Below, one piece after another: positions 36,149 through 44,343 of a stretch of 64,000 bases of DNA. Where the stretch lies: positions 1 through 64,000 of the forward strand of contig QKCJ01000036.1 of assembly GCA_003245715.1 (NCBI GenBank), read 5' to 3'. This DNA is from a bacterium. GTDB lineage: Bacteria > Planctomycetota > SZUA-567. The position numbers and the translations under genes are program-made. Within the stretch, counting starts at the first letter, position 1; every line of letters begins with the position of its first letter. Under the pieces are notes generated by a model. That model did no database searches. It was given only the letters and a program-made list of their open reading frames with translations, and was not told where the DNA came from.

Positions 36149-36260
36149 CGCGGGAGCCCGCGCGGGCAGTTTTGACAGGCAATTCTGCGGGTTGCGTTGT
36201 CGCCAGATAGTGAAAGAGTATTATTTATAAGACTGCTGGTTTGGGGTGATTATATTGCCT
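36146..36260 (+). repeat. Dispersed 3'-end repeat, copy 10
   Basis: Head GCGCGG-GAGC-CCGCGC starts on the G of the lipoprotein TAG stop. Then GGGCAGTTTTGACAGGCAATTC, a variant middle hairpin GCG-TTGT-CGC within TTGCGTTGTCGCCAGA, AGTGAAAGA, TTATTTATAAGACTGCTGG and the tail. The stem sequence is unlike the common GCCGGG form yet fully paired. Confidence 0.87.
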
Positions 36261-36281
36261 TAGTATGTTTGATACTTTAAT

Positions 36282-36312
36282 AGCAAAGCGGGATTGTAAT
36301 AACCGCTTTGCT
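36282..36312. repeat. Inverted repeat at the start of the 82-bp array
   Basis: AGCAAAGCGG and CCGCTTTGCT, ten perfect pairs with an 11-base loop, spanning the start of the first array unit. It could form a stable hairpin. Confidence 0.6.
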
Positions 36313-36622
36313 TTCTTATAATAGGTAAAACGGTATCTACAGCGCTTGCGAGAAATGCTCGCCGGGGCTTCCCAGCTGTAATAATCGCTTTGCTTTTTTA
36401 TAATAGGTGAAAATAGTATCTACAGCGCTTGCGAAAATAGCCTGCCGGGGCTTCCGGCTGTAATAATCGCTTTGCTTTCTTATAATAGGTAAAATGGTAT
36501 CTACAGCGCTTGCGAGAAATGCTCGCCGGGGCTTCCCGGCTGTAATAATCGCTTTGCTTTTTTATAATAGGTGAAAATAGTATCTACAGCGCTTGCGAAA
36601 ATAGCCTGCTGGGGCTTCCCGG
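36295..36622. repeat. Tandem array, four units of 82 bp
   Basis: Units start at 36295, 36377, 36459 and 36541 with TGTAATAANCGCTTTGCTTT. Each contains TATAATAGGT and ATCTACAGCGCTTGCGA, and ends in a GC-rich CCGGGGCTTCC block related to the dispersed repeat head. Units 1 and 3 share one set of differences, units 2 and 4 another, so the array probably arose by doubling of a 164-bp dimer. The motif ATCTACAGCGCTTGCGA recurs near 51750 and 52090. Confidence 0.88.
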
Positions 36623-36671
36623 CAGCGCTTGCGAAAATTGCGGTCAAGCGCGCTATGCTTGAAAGGATGAG

Positions 36672-38351
36672 ATGACATTACTGATAGTTTTGGTTGCGTT
36701 ATATTTATTTGTGATTGGCTACCTTGGTTATCGCGGCTGGAAGGGAACAAAGACCGCAGCCGATTATATGATTGCCGGTGGTGATACTCATCCGATTGTC
36801 ATGGCTTTAAGCTATGGTGCGACGTTCATTTCAACTTCAGCGATTATCGGTTTTGGCGGCGCGGCGTCATTGTTTGGGATGGGGCTGCACTGGCTGACCT
36901 TTCTTAACATATTTGTCGGAATTTTTATTGCGTTTATATTTTTCGGCGCGCGTACCCGCGCAATGGGTCATCACCTGCAGGCACATACCTTTCCGGAGCT
37001 TATCGGCAAGCGGTATAATTCAAAATGGCTCCAGTCTTTTGCCGGTTTTGTGATTCTGATTTTCATGCCGATTTACACTGCTGCAGTTCTGATGGGCGCG
37101 ACATATATTATTGCTGCAAGGCTTGGGATTAATTATGAAGCGGCGCTCTTCTTCTTCTCAATTATCGTCGCCGGGTATGTTATCATGGGTGGTCTTAAAG
37201 GAGTGATGTACTCTGATGCGATGCAGGGGGCGCTGATGTTTGTCGGTCTGCTGCTATTGCTCGGGCTGACGTATTATAAACTTGGCGGTATTACTGAAGC
37301 GCATCAGCGACTGACGGATCTTGCGCCACTGGCGATAGAGAAATGGGGCAAGGCTGGGCATCAGGGCTGGACGGCGATGCCGCGATTTGGTTCGACCTTC
37401 TGGTGGATAGTTATCTCACAGATTACCTTTGGCGTTGGTATCGGTGTGCTGGCGCAGCCGCAGCTGGCGGTTCGTTTTATGACAGTAAAAAGTTCACGCG
37501 AGCTTAACCGCGCGGTCTTTGTGGGAGCATTGTTTATTCTGGTTACAGTCGGCGTTTCGTACTTTGTCGGGCCGCTTTCAAATGTCTTCTTTATGGATGT
37601 TACGCCAAACGGCATGGACGCGCCGTTCCATAAATTATCACTGATCGCAGCGGAGGGCAAGGTTGGACAGGTTATTCCGCTGTTCATGAAATACTATATG
37701 CCGGGCTGGCTTGGCGATGTATTTTTTGTAACGCTGCTTGCAGCGGCAATGAGTACGGTAAGCAGTCAGTTTCATGCGATGGGAACAGCCGCGAGCCGCG
37801 ATGTGTGGGAGACAATTTCTGGTTTGCGTGATGAGAAGAAATCTATCATCGCCGCCAGAATTGGAATTTTTATAACCTTTGTCTGGAGTGTAATTCTGGC
37901 TGACGCGATGCCGTCTCTTTTTGCCGGGACAGGTGAAGCGATTATCGCGCGCGGTACGGCAGTATTTTTCGGATTATGCGCGGCGGCGTTTCTGCCACTC
38001 TTTATCGGTGGGTTATATACACGCTTCATAACCAAAGCCGGCGCAATCAGCGGTTGTCTTGCAGGTTTTATTATCAGCGCATTTTGGCTGGTGTTTGTCA
38101 AAGGCAAAGAAGCGAAAACCCTCCTGCTCTGCCAATGGCTGACAGGCAAGGATACTCTCGCGCCTGACATCGAAAAATTCTTCGGCGGTCTGCCTGACTG
38201 GATTATCCTGCCCGAAGTTGACCCGACAGTTATCGCCCTGCCCCTGTCAATTCTGGTAACCATAATTATCAGCCTGATAACCCGCAAGCTTGACAAAGCC
38301 CACATCGACAACTGCTTCGTAACCATCAACCGCAGCACGCTTGATAGCTAG
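36672..38351 (+). CDS. Sodium:solute symporter family protein
   Basis: Integral membrane transporter of 559 aa with about 13 hydrophobic segments, coupling sodium entry to uptake of a solute. N-terminal ADYMIAGGDTHPIVMALSYGATFISTSAIIGF in outline, GARTRAMGHHLQAHTFPELIGKRY and AAAMSTVSSQFHAMGTAASRD match the SSS family (LeuT fold). The substrate cannot be told from sequence. ATG 36672 follows AAAGGATGAG. A variant of the repeat head, CAAGCGCGCTATGCTTG, ends about 10 bases before the start, so the ribosome site sits at the hairpin's foot. Repeat copy 11 follows the stop. Confidence 0.88.
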   Translation: MTLLIVLVALYLFVIGYLGYRGWKGTKTAADYMIAGGDTHPIVMALSYGATFISTSAIIGFGGAASLFGMGLHWLTFLNIFVGIFIAFIFFGARTRAMGHHLQAHTFPELIGKRYNSKWLQSFAGFVILIFMPIYTAAVLMGATYIIAARLGINYEAALFFFSIIVAGYVIMGGLKGVMYSDAMQGALMFVGLLLLLGLTYYKLGGITEAHQRLTDLAPLAIEKWGKAGHQGWTAMPRFGSTFWWIVISQITFGVGIGVLAQPQLAVRFMTVKSSRELNRAVFVGALFILVTVGVSYFVGPLSNVFFMDVTPNGMDAPFHKLSLIAAEGKVGQVIPLFMKYYMPGWLGDVFFVTLLAAAMSTVSSQFHAMGTAASRDVWETISGLRDEKKSIIAARIGIFITFVWSVILADAMPSLFAGTGEAIIARGTAVFFGLCAAAFLPLFIGGLYTRFITKAGAISGCLAGFIISAFWLVFVKGKEAKTLLLCQWLTGKDTLAPDIEKFFGGLPDWIILPEVDPTVIALPLSILVTIIISLITRKLDKAHIDNCFVTINRSTLDS

Positions 38352-38445
38352 TCTGACAAGCAATTCTGCGTAGTTCATTCTTGTCAGTTAGTGAAAGATA
38401 ATTATCTATAGAGCTGCTGGTTTGGGGTGAGTATTTTGGTTTTGC
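38352..38445 (+). repeat. Dispersed 3'-end repeat, copy 11 (headless)
   Basis: Starts directly after the symporter stop with TCTGACAAGCAATTCTGCG, lacking the GC-rich head, then AGTGAAAGATAATTATCTATAGAGCTGCTGGTTTGGGG in pieces. With copy 12 it forms an inverted pair around the gene at 38503. Confidence 0.75.
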
Positions 38446-38502
38446 ATGTTTTATTAATATATATGATATTTTTATAGTTAATTATATTATATAAGGGACT
38501 TA

Positions 38503-38940
38503 ATGGTAAAAAAACGCATAGAATATCCATCACATCTTAAATGTATTACTGAAATACTTGAAGGGATGTCAATTGAGTTATATCATAAACTTAAACCAGA
38601 ATTAAAGAATATGTGGAAAGAATTTTCAGATAAAGACGCAAATTTCATACATACTTATTTAGTTTATTATTCTGATTGTTTCTGTGGAATTGCAAGCCAT
38701 GTCAATTCTGATATATTTCCTGAGAATTGGGATGAAACATTAAAGATATTGAGTGATGAATCTTTCTTTGATAATACTGTGGTAATTAATCAACTTTATA
38801 AAAGCGATTATACAAATATAATTAATTATTGCCTTCATATGGAGCATTTAAGGTTAGTATTATTGGATTATTTCAAAAATCATGATAAAAACGGAAAGCC
38901 TGTGAGGTTTAAATTTCCTGACAATTTTACTACTAACTAA
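38503..38940 (+). CDS. Hypothetical AT-rich protein between inverted repeats
   Basis: A 145-aa soluble protein with no recognised family. It contains aromatic and acidic residues throughout (for example THTYLVYYSDCFCG-like HTYLVYYSDCFCG and FPENWDETLKIL) and no membrane segment. The gene is clearly more AT-rich than the flanking symporter and repressor genes and is bracketed by repeat copies 11 and 12 whose tails face inward. ATAAGGGAC before ATG 38503 serves as ribosome site. It may be a cargo gene or recent import. Confidence 0.62.
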   Translation: MVKKRIEYPSHLKCITEILEGMSIELYHKLKPELKNMWKEFSDKDANFIHTYLVYYSDCFCGIASHVNSDIFPENWDETLKILSDESFFDNTVVINQLYKSDYTNIINYCLHMEHLRLVLLDYFKNHDKNGKPVRFKFPDNFTTN

Positions 38941-38954
38941 TCAAAACATCCATC

Positions 38955-39068
38955 GTCAAAATATCCACCCTTAACCAGCACCCTTACAAATAATTCTCTT
39001 TCACTAACTGGCAATAATGCCACAAGCAGAATTGCCTGTCAAAACAGCCCGCCGGGGCTCCCCGGCTA
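38955..39068 (-). repeat. Dispersed 3'-end repeat, copy 12
   Basis: Minus-strand copy after the repressor gene. Head GCCGGG-GAGC-CCCGGC starts on the G of the repressor TAG stop; GGGCTGTTTTGACAGGCAATTC, hairpin TGGCA-TTAT-TGCCA and the tail follow. Confidence 0.87.
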
Positions 39069-39809
39069 GTGGAGGCGGGCGTGGACGGTGCGAACCAGTC
39101 CAGCAATGCGGTCACCTTCCTCAAGCGGGATCGGTAAATTATCAGGGCTGGGGTTGTCCGGCATGCCGACATAACTGCCGCGCTCAGTCTTCTGCAGACG
39201 CTTTAATGTCACTCCGCCTTCATGCTTAACAATCGCCACAATCTTGCCGATAAGCTGGTCGGGATTAGTGAAAGTCCGGTCGATAGTTACCATCGCCCCC
39301 GCGGGAATTGTCGGCTCCATGCTGTCACCAGTTGAGCTGACACGCAGATAATCAGTCTGGCGCGGATTGGGACACCACGAACGATGAATTACCGCCGGCC
39401 CCTCAATCTCAGTATCGCGAACCCCCAAAGGCTCACCCGCAGCCACCTCGTCAGAGTATAACGGTAAAACATAAAACTCCGCCATCTGATCTACCGAAAA
39501 TTCTTTGCCCGAAACATTCAGCGCCGAAATCTCCCTGACCGTAGCATCACGCACCTCCTCATTGGCGCTGCTCTTGCGCATATTCCCCTCACCAAACAAA
39601 AGCCAATAAGGATTTGCACCCAGTGATACCAGTGCCGCCAGAACGTGCGCCGGTACTCGCGTACCATGCTCGTAACCCGAAAGACGCTGCTGGTCAATAC
39701 CCAAAGCCTGCGCAAATTCCTGCTGCGTGGTAATGCCCGGACACGCCGCGCGAAATTCCTTTATCCTGTCAGCAATATTGCCGCTTGAATTATCAGTATT
39801 TATTGTCAT
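39066..39809 (-). CDS. CI/LexA-like phage repressor (XRE + S24 peptidase)
   Basis: A 247-aa transcriptional repressor. An N-terminal helix-turn-helix (TTQQEFAQALGIDQQRLSGYEHG, residues about 21-44, given here in part) binds operators; the C-terminal S24 domain has the catalytic Ser in STGDSMEPTI and the Lys in GVTLKRLQK, the pair used for RecA-stimulated self-cleavage. It is divergent from the capsid cassette with 287 bases between, the classic layout for control of a prophage, so SOS induction is plausible by inference. The stop codon is joined to repeat copy 12. Confidence 0.88.
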   Translation of the reverse strand: MTINTDNSSGNIADRIKEFRAACPGITTQQEFAQALGIDQQRLSGYEHGTRVPAHVLAALVSLGANPYWLLFGEGNMRKSSANEEVRDATVREISALNVSGKEFSVDQMAEFYVLPLYSDEVAAGEPLGVRDTEIEGPAVIHRSWCPNPRQTDYLRVSSTGDSMEPTIPAGAMVTIDRTFTNPDQLIGKIVAIVKHEGGVTLKRLQKTERGSYVGMPDNPSPDNLPIPLEEGDRIAGLVRTVHARLH

Positions 39810-40096
39810 CCCCCCCCGCTCCTTATCTATGATGTTCCCCCACCCTCAGCGCTGTATTGTCCCATTCTACACATTTTCGAGTAATATGACAAACATTTTT
39901 ATAAGTTTTTCTTGTAAGGCAACGTGTTACCTGAAATGAAGTTAGAAAATACACGATATTATGTTAGAGCAAAATTATCAAATATATGTTGACAGTTTGG
40001 GTATCTGCGGTAGCATCGTTATTGTGTTGATGATGATACACGATTTAGTTTATTCGATAAATAGTGCTGTTTTTACAGGGTAAAAAAGGTGTACTG
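39810..40096. promoter_or_regulatory. Divergent control region of the capsid cassette
   Basis: Between the repressor and the first rightward gene. It contains TTGACA (39989-39994), a 16-base spacer and TAGCAT (40011-40016), a probable rightward promoter. The octamer TACACGAT occurs before the promoter (near 39952) and after it (near 40034) and may be a repressor half-site. No full palindrome was identified. Confidence 0.5.
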
Positions 40097-40375
40097 ATGT
40101 CAGATACAGTCAAGCTGAAATTGAGTTCGGATAATGTGGTGAGATTTGGCAGGGTCAGAAACAGGCGGGGCAGCAGCAAGTGGAGTCGGATCAGGAATAA
40201 CACGAAAAAAGGTTGGCCGGTTGTGGCTACGGGTTCTGGCGGGATACGGCATCAGCGCTCATATGCGGCCTGGCGGGGGCACATGGGTTTTCCTGAGGAG
40301 TCGCCGGATTTTTCTGACTGTGATGTATTTGATGTAGCATTTTTTTTAATTGAAAAACAGAAGATGGCAGACTGA
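40097..40375 (+). CDS. Hypothetical basic protein, first gene of the capsid cassette
   Basis: A 92-aa protein, strongly basic in residues 15-55 (RVRNRRGSSKWSRIRNNTKKG) and acidic toward the end (ESPDFSDCDVFDV). Possibly nucleic-acid binding; no family recognised. ATG 40097 follows AAGGTG, and the stop overlaps the ATG of the next gene (TGATGG), so it is part of the operon. Confidence 0.62.
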   Translation: MSDTVKLKLSSDNVVRFGRVRNRRGSSKWSRIRNNTKKGWPVVATGSGGIRHQRSYAAWRGHMGFPEESPDFSDCDVFDVAFFLIEKQKMAD

Positions 40376-40923
40376 TGGGCAGAGCAACCAGTAAAAAGTA
40401 TCAGGCAGACGGTGACGAGTACACAAAATTTCAGGCCAGCGAGATTCTGCCGCCTGAGAGTGCAGAGCCAAAGCCGACACCGCTTGCTTCGGCGATGGCG
40501 CTTCTATCTTCCGGCCACAGTGACATCTCGGCGGTCAATCATTTGCGCAACGGTCATGGTTTGTCGCTTGAACGGGCGCAGGCGGTGATTGAAGCGGCGT
40601 ATGAGAAGATAACCGTTTCGCAGAAGCGCGCTCCCGAGCAGAAGATGGCAATTGCCATTGAACAAAGAATGAAGGTTGTGGCTGCGGCGATGGATCGGGA
40701 GGATTACCGCACGGCTCTGGCGGCGATGGAGCAGCGCGAAAAATTACTTGGCCTGACCGGTCCCGAAGCGTTAAGCGGCAATGAGTTCGCCTCAACACTT
40801 CTTAACCTGATGGAGCTTGCCGCGCGCACAGGTAATCTGACCGAGCAGGCAGTCGGTAACAGCCGGCCGGATAAAAACAATACTGACAGGGAAAAGACTG
40901 ACGGTGACAAAGATGCTCAGTGA
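40375..40923 (+). CDS. Putative terminase small subunit
   Basis: A 182-aa, mostly helical and charged protein directly before the large terminase gene and overlapping it. A central helical stretch (EQKMAIAIEQRMKVVAAAMD ... ALAAMEQREKLLGL in part) resembles the oligomerisation region of small terminase subunits. An N-terminal helix-turn-helix-like section (SDISAVNHLRNGHGLSLERAQAVI in part) may recognise DNA. Assignment relies mainly on position. Confidence 0.55.
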   Translation: MGRATSKKYQADGDEYTKFQASEILPPESAEPKPTPLASAMALLSSGHSDISAVNHLRNGHGLSLERAQAVIEAAYEKITVSQKRAPEQKMAIAIEQRMKVVAAAMDREDYRTALAAMEQREKLLGLTGPEALSGNEFASTLLNLMELAARTGNLTEQAVGNSRPDKNNTDREKTDGDKDAQ

Positions 40924-42304
40924 TTTTGAATTGTTTCGCAGAGAACCTTTTGGCGCGGAGTTACGAAAGAGGCTGCGCAGTGATCCGGTTTTTTTTTGTC
41001 GCCATATTTTAGGTATCGAGCCATGGAGCAAGCAGGCAGAGGTCTTGCAGGCGCTGCGTGATGATGACATGGTCGCGGTACGTAGCGGTCATGGAACGGG
41101 AAAGAGCTTTATCGCTTCAGCCGCGGCGTTATGGTTTTTGTATTCCTATTATCCGGCCAAGGTCATAACGACCGCGCCAACCTGGAATCAGGTTCGTCAA
41201 ATATTATGGAGCGAGATTCGCCGGATGCACGCGATGAGTAGGATGCCGCTTGGTGGAAAGGTGCTGGAGGAACGGATCAAACTTAGTGACGGGGCGTACG
41301 CGGTAGGTATTTCAACAGACGAGGCCGAACGTTTTCAGGGTTTTCATGCGGAGAGTGTTTTTGTCATTCTTGATGAAGCGCCGGGGGTACGTGAGGAGAT
41401 TTGGGAGGCGGCGCAGACACTGCTCACCGGTTCAGTCGGCAAGATTCTGGCTATTGGCAACCCCACGAAGCCGACCGGAATATTTTATGAGATCTTTAAC
41501 CCCGCCAGTGAGTGGCGCAAGATCAGGATTTCCTGTCTGGACTCGCCGAATGTAACAAGCGGGCGCGAGTTATATCCAAGGCTGGTAACGAGAAAATGGG
41601 TCGAGCGCCGGCGGCAGGAATGGGGTGAGGACACGCCGCTGTACCGCAGCCGGGTGCTTGGGGAATTTCCCGAGGATGAGCAATCAGTACTGATCCCGCG
41701 GCATTGGCTTGAAGGTGAAAAACCAAAAATCAAACGAAATAAAGGCCAAAGGTATCTCGGCGTTAATGTGGCGCGTGAGGGTAAGGACGCGACAGTATTT
41801 CTTATCCGCAACGAGCGTGAAATTATCTATGTACGCGAAGAGCATGGAATATCGACCATGGAAAGTGTTGGTATAATTGTGCGGCTGATGAAGGAAAAAA
41901 ATATTAGCGAGGATAATGTCTTTATTGACGACACCGGTCTTGGCGCAGGCGTTACAGACCGGTTGCGGGAACTTGATTACGAAGTAAACGCAGTAATTGC
42001 CGCGGCAAAAGCGAACAACCCCGCGCGTTTTATCAATCTCAGAGCCGAAATGTTCTGGCGGTTGCGGGAAGACCTTAATCCGGAGAAAAAAGAAGGTCCG
42101 CTTTATATCAATAATAGATACACAACTTTGAAGCGTGAGTTATGCGCGCTGACTTATGAATTTAATTCCGGCGGCGGGATCAAGATTATCGACAAGATAA
42201 AACTGCGGGGAAAAATTTCCGGTTCGCCAAACCACGCCGATAGTTTGGCCCTGACCTATGCCGGCAGCCGCCGCAGAAAAGATATCGAAATTTCAATTCT
42301 ATAA
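40913..42304 (+). CDS. Terminase large subunit
   Basis: DNA-packaging motor of 463 aa. ATPase Walker A RSGHGTGKS at about 57-65 and Walker B VFVILDEAPG at about 149-158; the nuclease part has VNVAREGKDATVF and IDDTGLGAGVTDRL with acidic metal ligands and ends with PNHADSLALTY. ATG 40913 (MLSDFELF) is chosen; GTG 40904 is three codons upstream. It overlaps the previous gene by 11 bases. Both ATPase and nuclease motifs look intact, arguing that the packaging function is still selected. Confidence 0.92.
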   Translation: MLSDFELFRREPFGAELRKRLRSDPVFFCRHILGIEPWSKQAEVLQALRDDDMVAVRSGHGTGKSFIASAAALWFLYSYYPAKVITTAPTWNQVRQILWSEIRRMHAMSRMPLGGKVLEERIKLSDGAYAVGISTDEAERFQGFHAESVFVILDEAPGVREEIWEAAQTLLTGSVGKILAIGNPTKPTGIFYEIFNPASEWRKIRISCLDSPNVTSGRELYPRLVTRKWVERRRQEWGEDTPLYRSRVLGEFPEDEQSVLIPRHWLEGEKPKIKRNKGQRYLGVNVAREGKDATVFLIRNEREIIYVREEHGISTMESVGIIVRLMKEKNISEDNVFIDDTGLGAGVTDRLRELDYEVNAVIAAAKANNPARFINLRAEMFWRLREDLNPEKKEGPLYINNRYTTLKRELCALTYEFNSGGGIKIIDKIKLRGKISGSPNHADSLALTYAGSRRRKDIEISIL

Positions 42305-42403
42305 AATAAAAAAAATGCAGAGTCTTTAAAACAATTTTTAGCAGATTTGCCAGGCAAGCAGATCTGCAAGTTTACAACAAGAAAAAAAACAGAGGACACT
42401 TCA

Positions 42404-43519
42404 ATGGAACTGATAAGAAAAATCAGAAACGCCTTCAGCACCAAAGCAAATAACGGCGGCATCTTCGCACCGGTTACGACCGCCACTTCCACCGCCCCCT
42501 GGTATAACAATCCCGGCGCGCAGATTGAGCAGTACCGGCAATGGGTTTATGTCGCAGTCCGCGCAATCGCGACACGGGTGGCAAGTACGAATCTGAATTT
42601 TATTGATGAAGAAACAAGCTCCCGCCTTGAGCCGAGCCATCCGCTGCGGCAATTATTCCGTGAGGTCAATCCGCATGATACAAGCGTGACGCTTTGGACA
42701 AAGACGATGATGTTTCTGGAGCTGACAGGAAACGCGTATTGGTATCTGCCGAAAAACGCGCTCGGTGAAATTGCTGAAATCTGGGTCATCCCGAGCCATT
42801 ATATGCGAGTGATTCCGGATGCGGAAAAATTCATCGCCGGATATGAATACAGTTGCGCCGGTGTGCGGGAGACTTTTGATACAGATGAAATTGTGCATCT
42901 TAAATATCCCTCGCCTGATTCGGTTTATTACGGTACCGGCCCGCTTCAGGCAGCGGCTGACAGTGTTGAGGCGCACAAGGCGATGAAAAAGGCGGAACGC
43001 AAAAGTTTTGAACATGGAGCGTTTCCTGGCTTGGCGATTCAGACGGAGGAGAAGCTTGCGCCGACTGTCCGCGCAAGATTAGAGAAAGCTTTCGAGAATG
43101 GATTTTCCGGGGCGAACAAGGCAGGCCGTACCCTGATACTTGAACAGGGCCTCAAAGTTCGCCCCTTTACCATGTCGCCGCGCGAGATGGATTTCATGCA
43201 GAGCAGCAAGATGACGCGTGATGAAATTCTGGCGGTCTTTGGTGTGCCGGCAGCGGTTGCGGGAATCTCTGAAGACGTCAACCGGGCAAGTGCTGAGGCG
43301 ATGCTTTACACTTTTGCGGAAAACACCATCCTGCCCAAACTTCGGCTCATTCAGGCGCAGATAACCCAGGACATCTGTTCAAAGTATCCCGGCGTGATTG
43401 AAGCGAAATTCGAGAACCCGATACCGGCGGTACGCTCGGAGGAGAGGGCGGACATGGAGCTGCGGCTCAAGTACGGGATAACCACCCCTGAAGAGGAACG
43501 CGAGAGGCTTCAGTGGTGA
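42404..43519 (+). CDS. HK97-family portal protein
   Basis: Forms the dodecameric DNA entry ring at one capsid vertex. The 371-aa protein shows the family features QWVYVAVRAIATRVAS, LTGNAYWYLPKNALGEIAE, WVIPSHYMRVIP, IVHLKYPSPDSVYYGTGPL and GVPAAVAGISEDVNRASAEA. ATG 42404 follows AGAGGAC; a start at 42347 is less likely. It lies directly after the large terminase gene. Confidence 0.92.
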   Translation: MELIRKIRNAFSTKANNGGIFAPVTTATSTAPWYNNPGAQIEQYRQWVYVAVRAIATRVASTNLNFIDEETSSRLEPSHPLRQLFREVNPHDTSVTLWTKTMMFLELTGNAYWYLPKNALGEIAEIWVIPSHYMRVIPDAEKFIAGYEYSCAGVRETFDTDEIVHLKYPSPDSVYYGTGPLQAAADSVEAHKAMKKAERKSFEHGAFPGLAIQTEEKLAPTVRARLEKAFENGFSGANKAGRTLILEQGLKVRPFTMSPREMDFMQSSKMTRDEILAVFGVPAAVAGISEDVNRASAEAMLYTFAENTILPKLRLIQAQITQDICSKYPGVIEAKFENPIPAVRSEERADMELRLKYGITTPEEERERLQW

Positions 43520-43555
43520 GAATATAAATGTGACAGTCACAAAAAGGGAAAATTT

Positions 43556-44284
43556 ATGGAAGAGGAAAAAAAGAATCAGAGCCCGCCGACCAAGCTTCCG
43601 GCGCGCTCACCGGTGAGTTCCGTCGACCGGGAAAAACGCCGGATGGAAATTGTAATTTGCACGCCGCAGCTTGACCGGCAGGGTGATATTGTCGAGCCTG
43701 AAGGTCTTGACTTTACCAACTATCTCAACAACCCGGTGTTGCTCTGGGCGCATGACGTGAACCGTCCGCCGGTTGGTAAAATTGTTGAGATCAATAACGG
43801 CGGCAGTGAGATCACGGCGATTGTCGAGTTTGCCGAGACTGACTTTGCCAGCGAGGTCTTCGAGCTTTATGCCGGGGGGTATCTCAACGCCTGGAGCATT
43901 GGTTTCATTCCGCAGCGCTGGAAACGGATGAGCAAAAACGAGGGCGGCGGTTTTCATGTTTACCAGGCGGAGATTGTCGAGGTATCAGCCGTGCCTGTTC
44001 CGGCAAACGCCAAAGCGCTGACCAAAGCTCTTGAAGGAATCAGTGACCAGGATCTGCAGCAGAGTCTGCAGAATGAAATGTCAAAAAATTCTGAAGGCGA
44101 TAATTTTGCAGATGAAGAAGAACCGTTTGATGATATTGAGGATGATGACGCTGAATTGAGTTGTGGCAATGCTGATGAAATATTAGCAGCTGAAGACGAT
44201 TACAGAGAGCTGCTTGAAGAATTTGCGCAGCACATTATGGAAATCGTCGAGAATGTTTTTGCGAAGCTTGAAATGGCACGTTGA
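43556..44284 (+). CDS. HK97-family prohead protease
   Basis: Capsid maturation protease of 242 aa. Catalytic His in LLWAHDVN (residue 66) and Ser in NAWSIGF (residue 114), followed by VEVSAVPVPANAKA, the typical family sequence. The C-terminal 80 residues are very acidic and may act as scaffold. AAAGGGAAAA precedes ATG 43556. It sits between portal and capsid genes in the standard order. Confidence 0.92.
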   Translation: MEEEKKNQSPPTKLPARSPVSSVDREKRRMEIVICTPQLDRQGDIVEPEGLDFTNYLNNPVLLWAHDVNRPPVGKIVEINNGGSEITAIVEFAETDFASEVFELYAGGYLNAWSIGFIPQRWKRMSKNEGGGFHVYQAEIVEVSAVPVPANAKALTKALEGISDQDLQQSLQNEMSKNSEGDNFADEEEPFDDIEDDDAELSCGNADEILAAEDDYRELLEEFAQHIMEIVENVFAKLEMAR

Positions 44285-44343
44285 AAAAATCAGTAACAGA
44301 AACAGGAAATATAAAAATTTAAAAACAGAAAAAGGAATCAGTA

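Noticed and set aside
36295-36622. Possible CRISPR array
   Set aside because: The repeats are head-to-tail 82-bp units without unique spacers, and no cas genes are present.
27051-39064. A recurrent micro-peptide MPQAELPVKTARRGSR readable from the minus-type copies of the repeat (27051, 28089, 29204, 34087, 39017 and others)
   Set aside because: Differences between copies are mostly amino-acid changing, frames end at random places, and no ribosome site is shared. The conservation is explained by the hairpins, not by coding.
26688-39068. Integron attC sites, since elements lie at gene ends in fixed orientation
   Set aside because: Copies follow housekeeping genes on both strands, the GTTRRRY/RYYYAAC core pair is missing, and there is no integron integrase.
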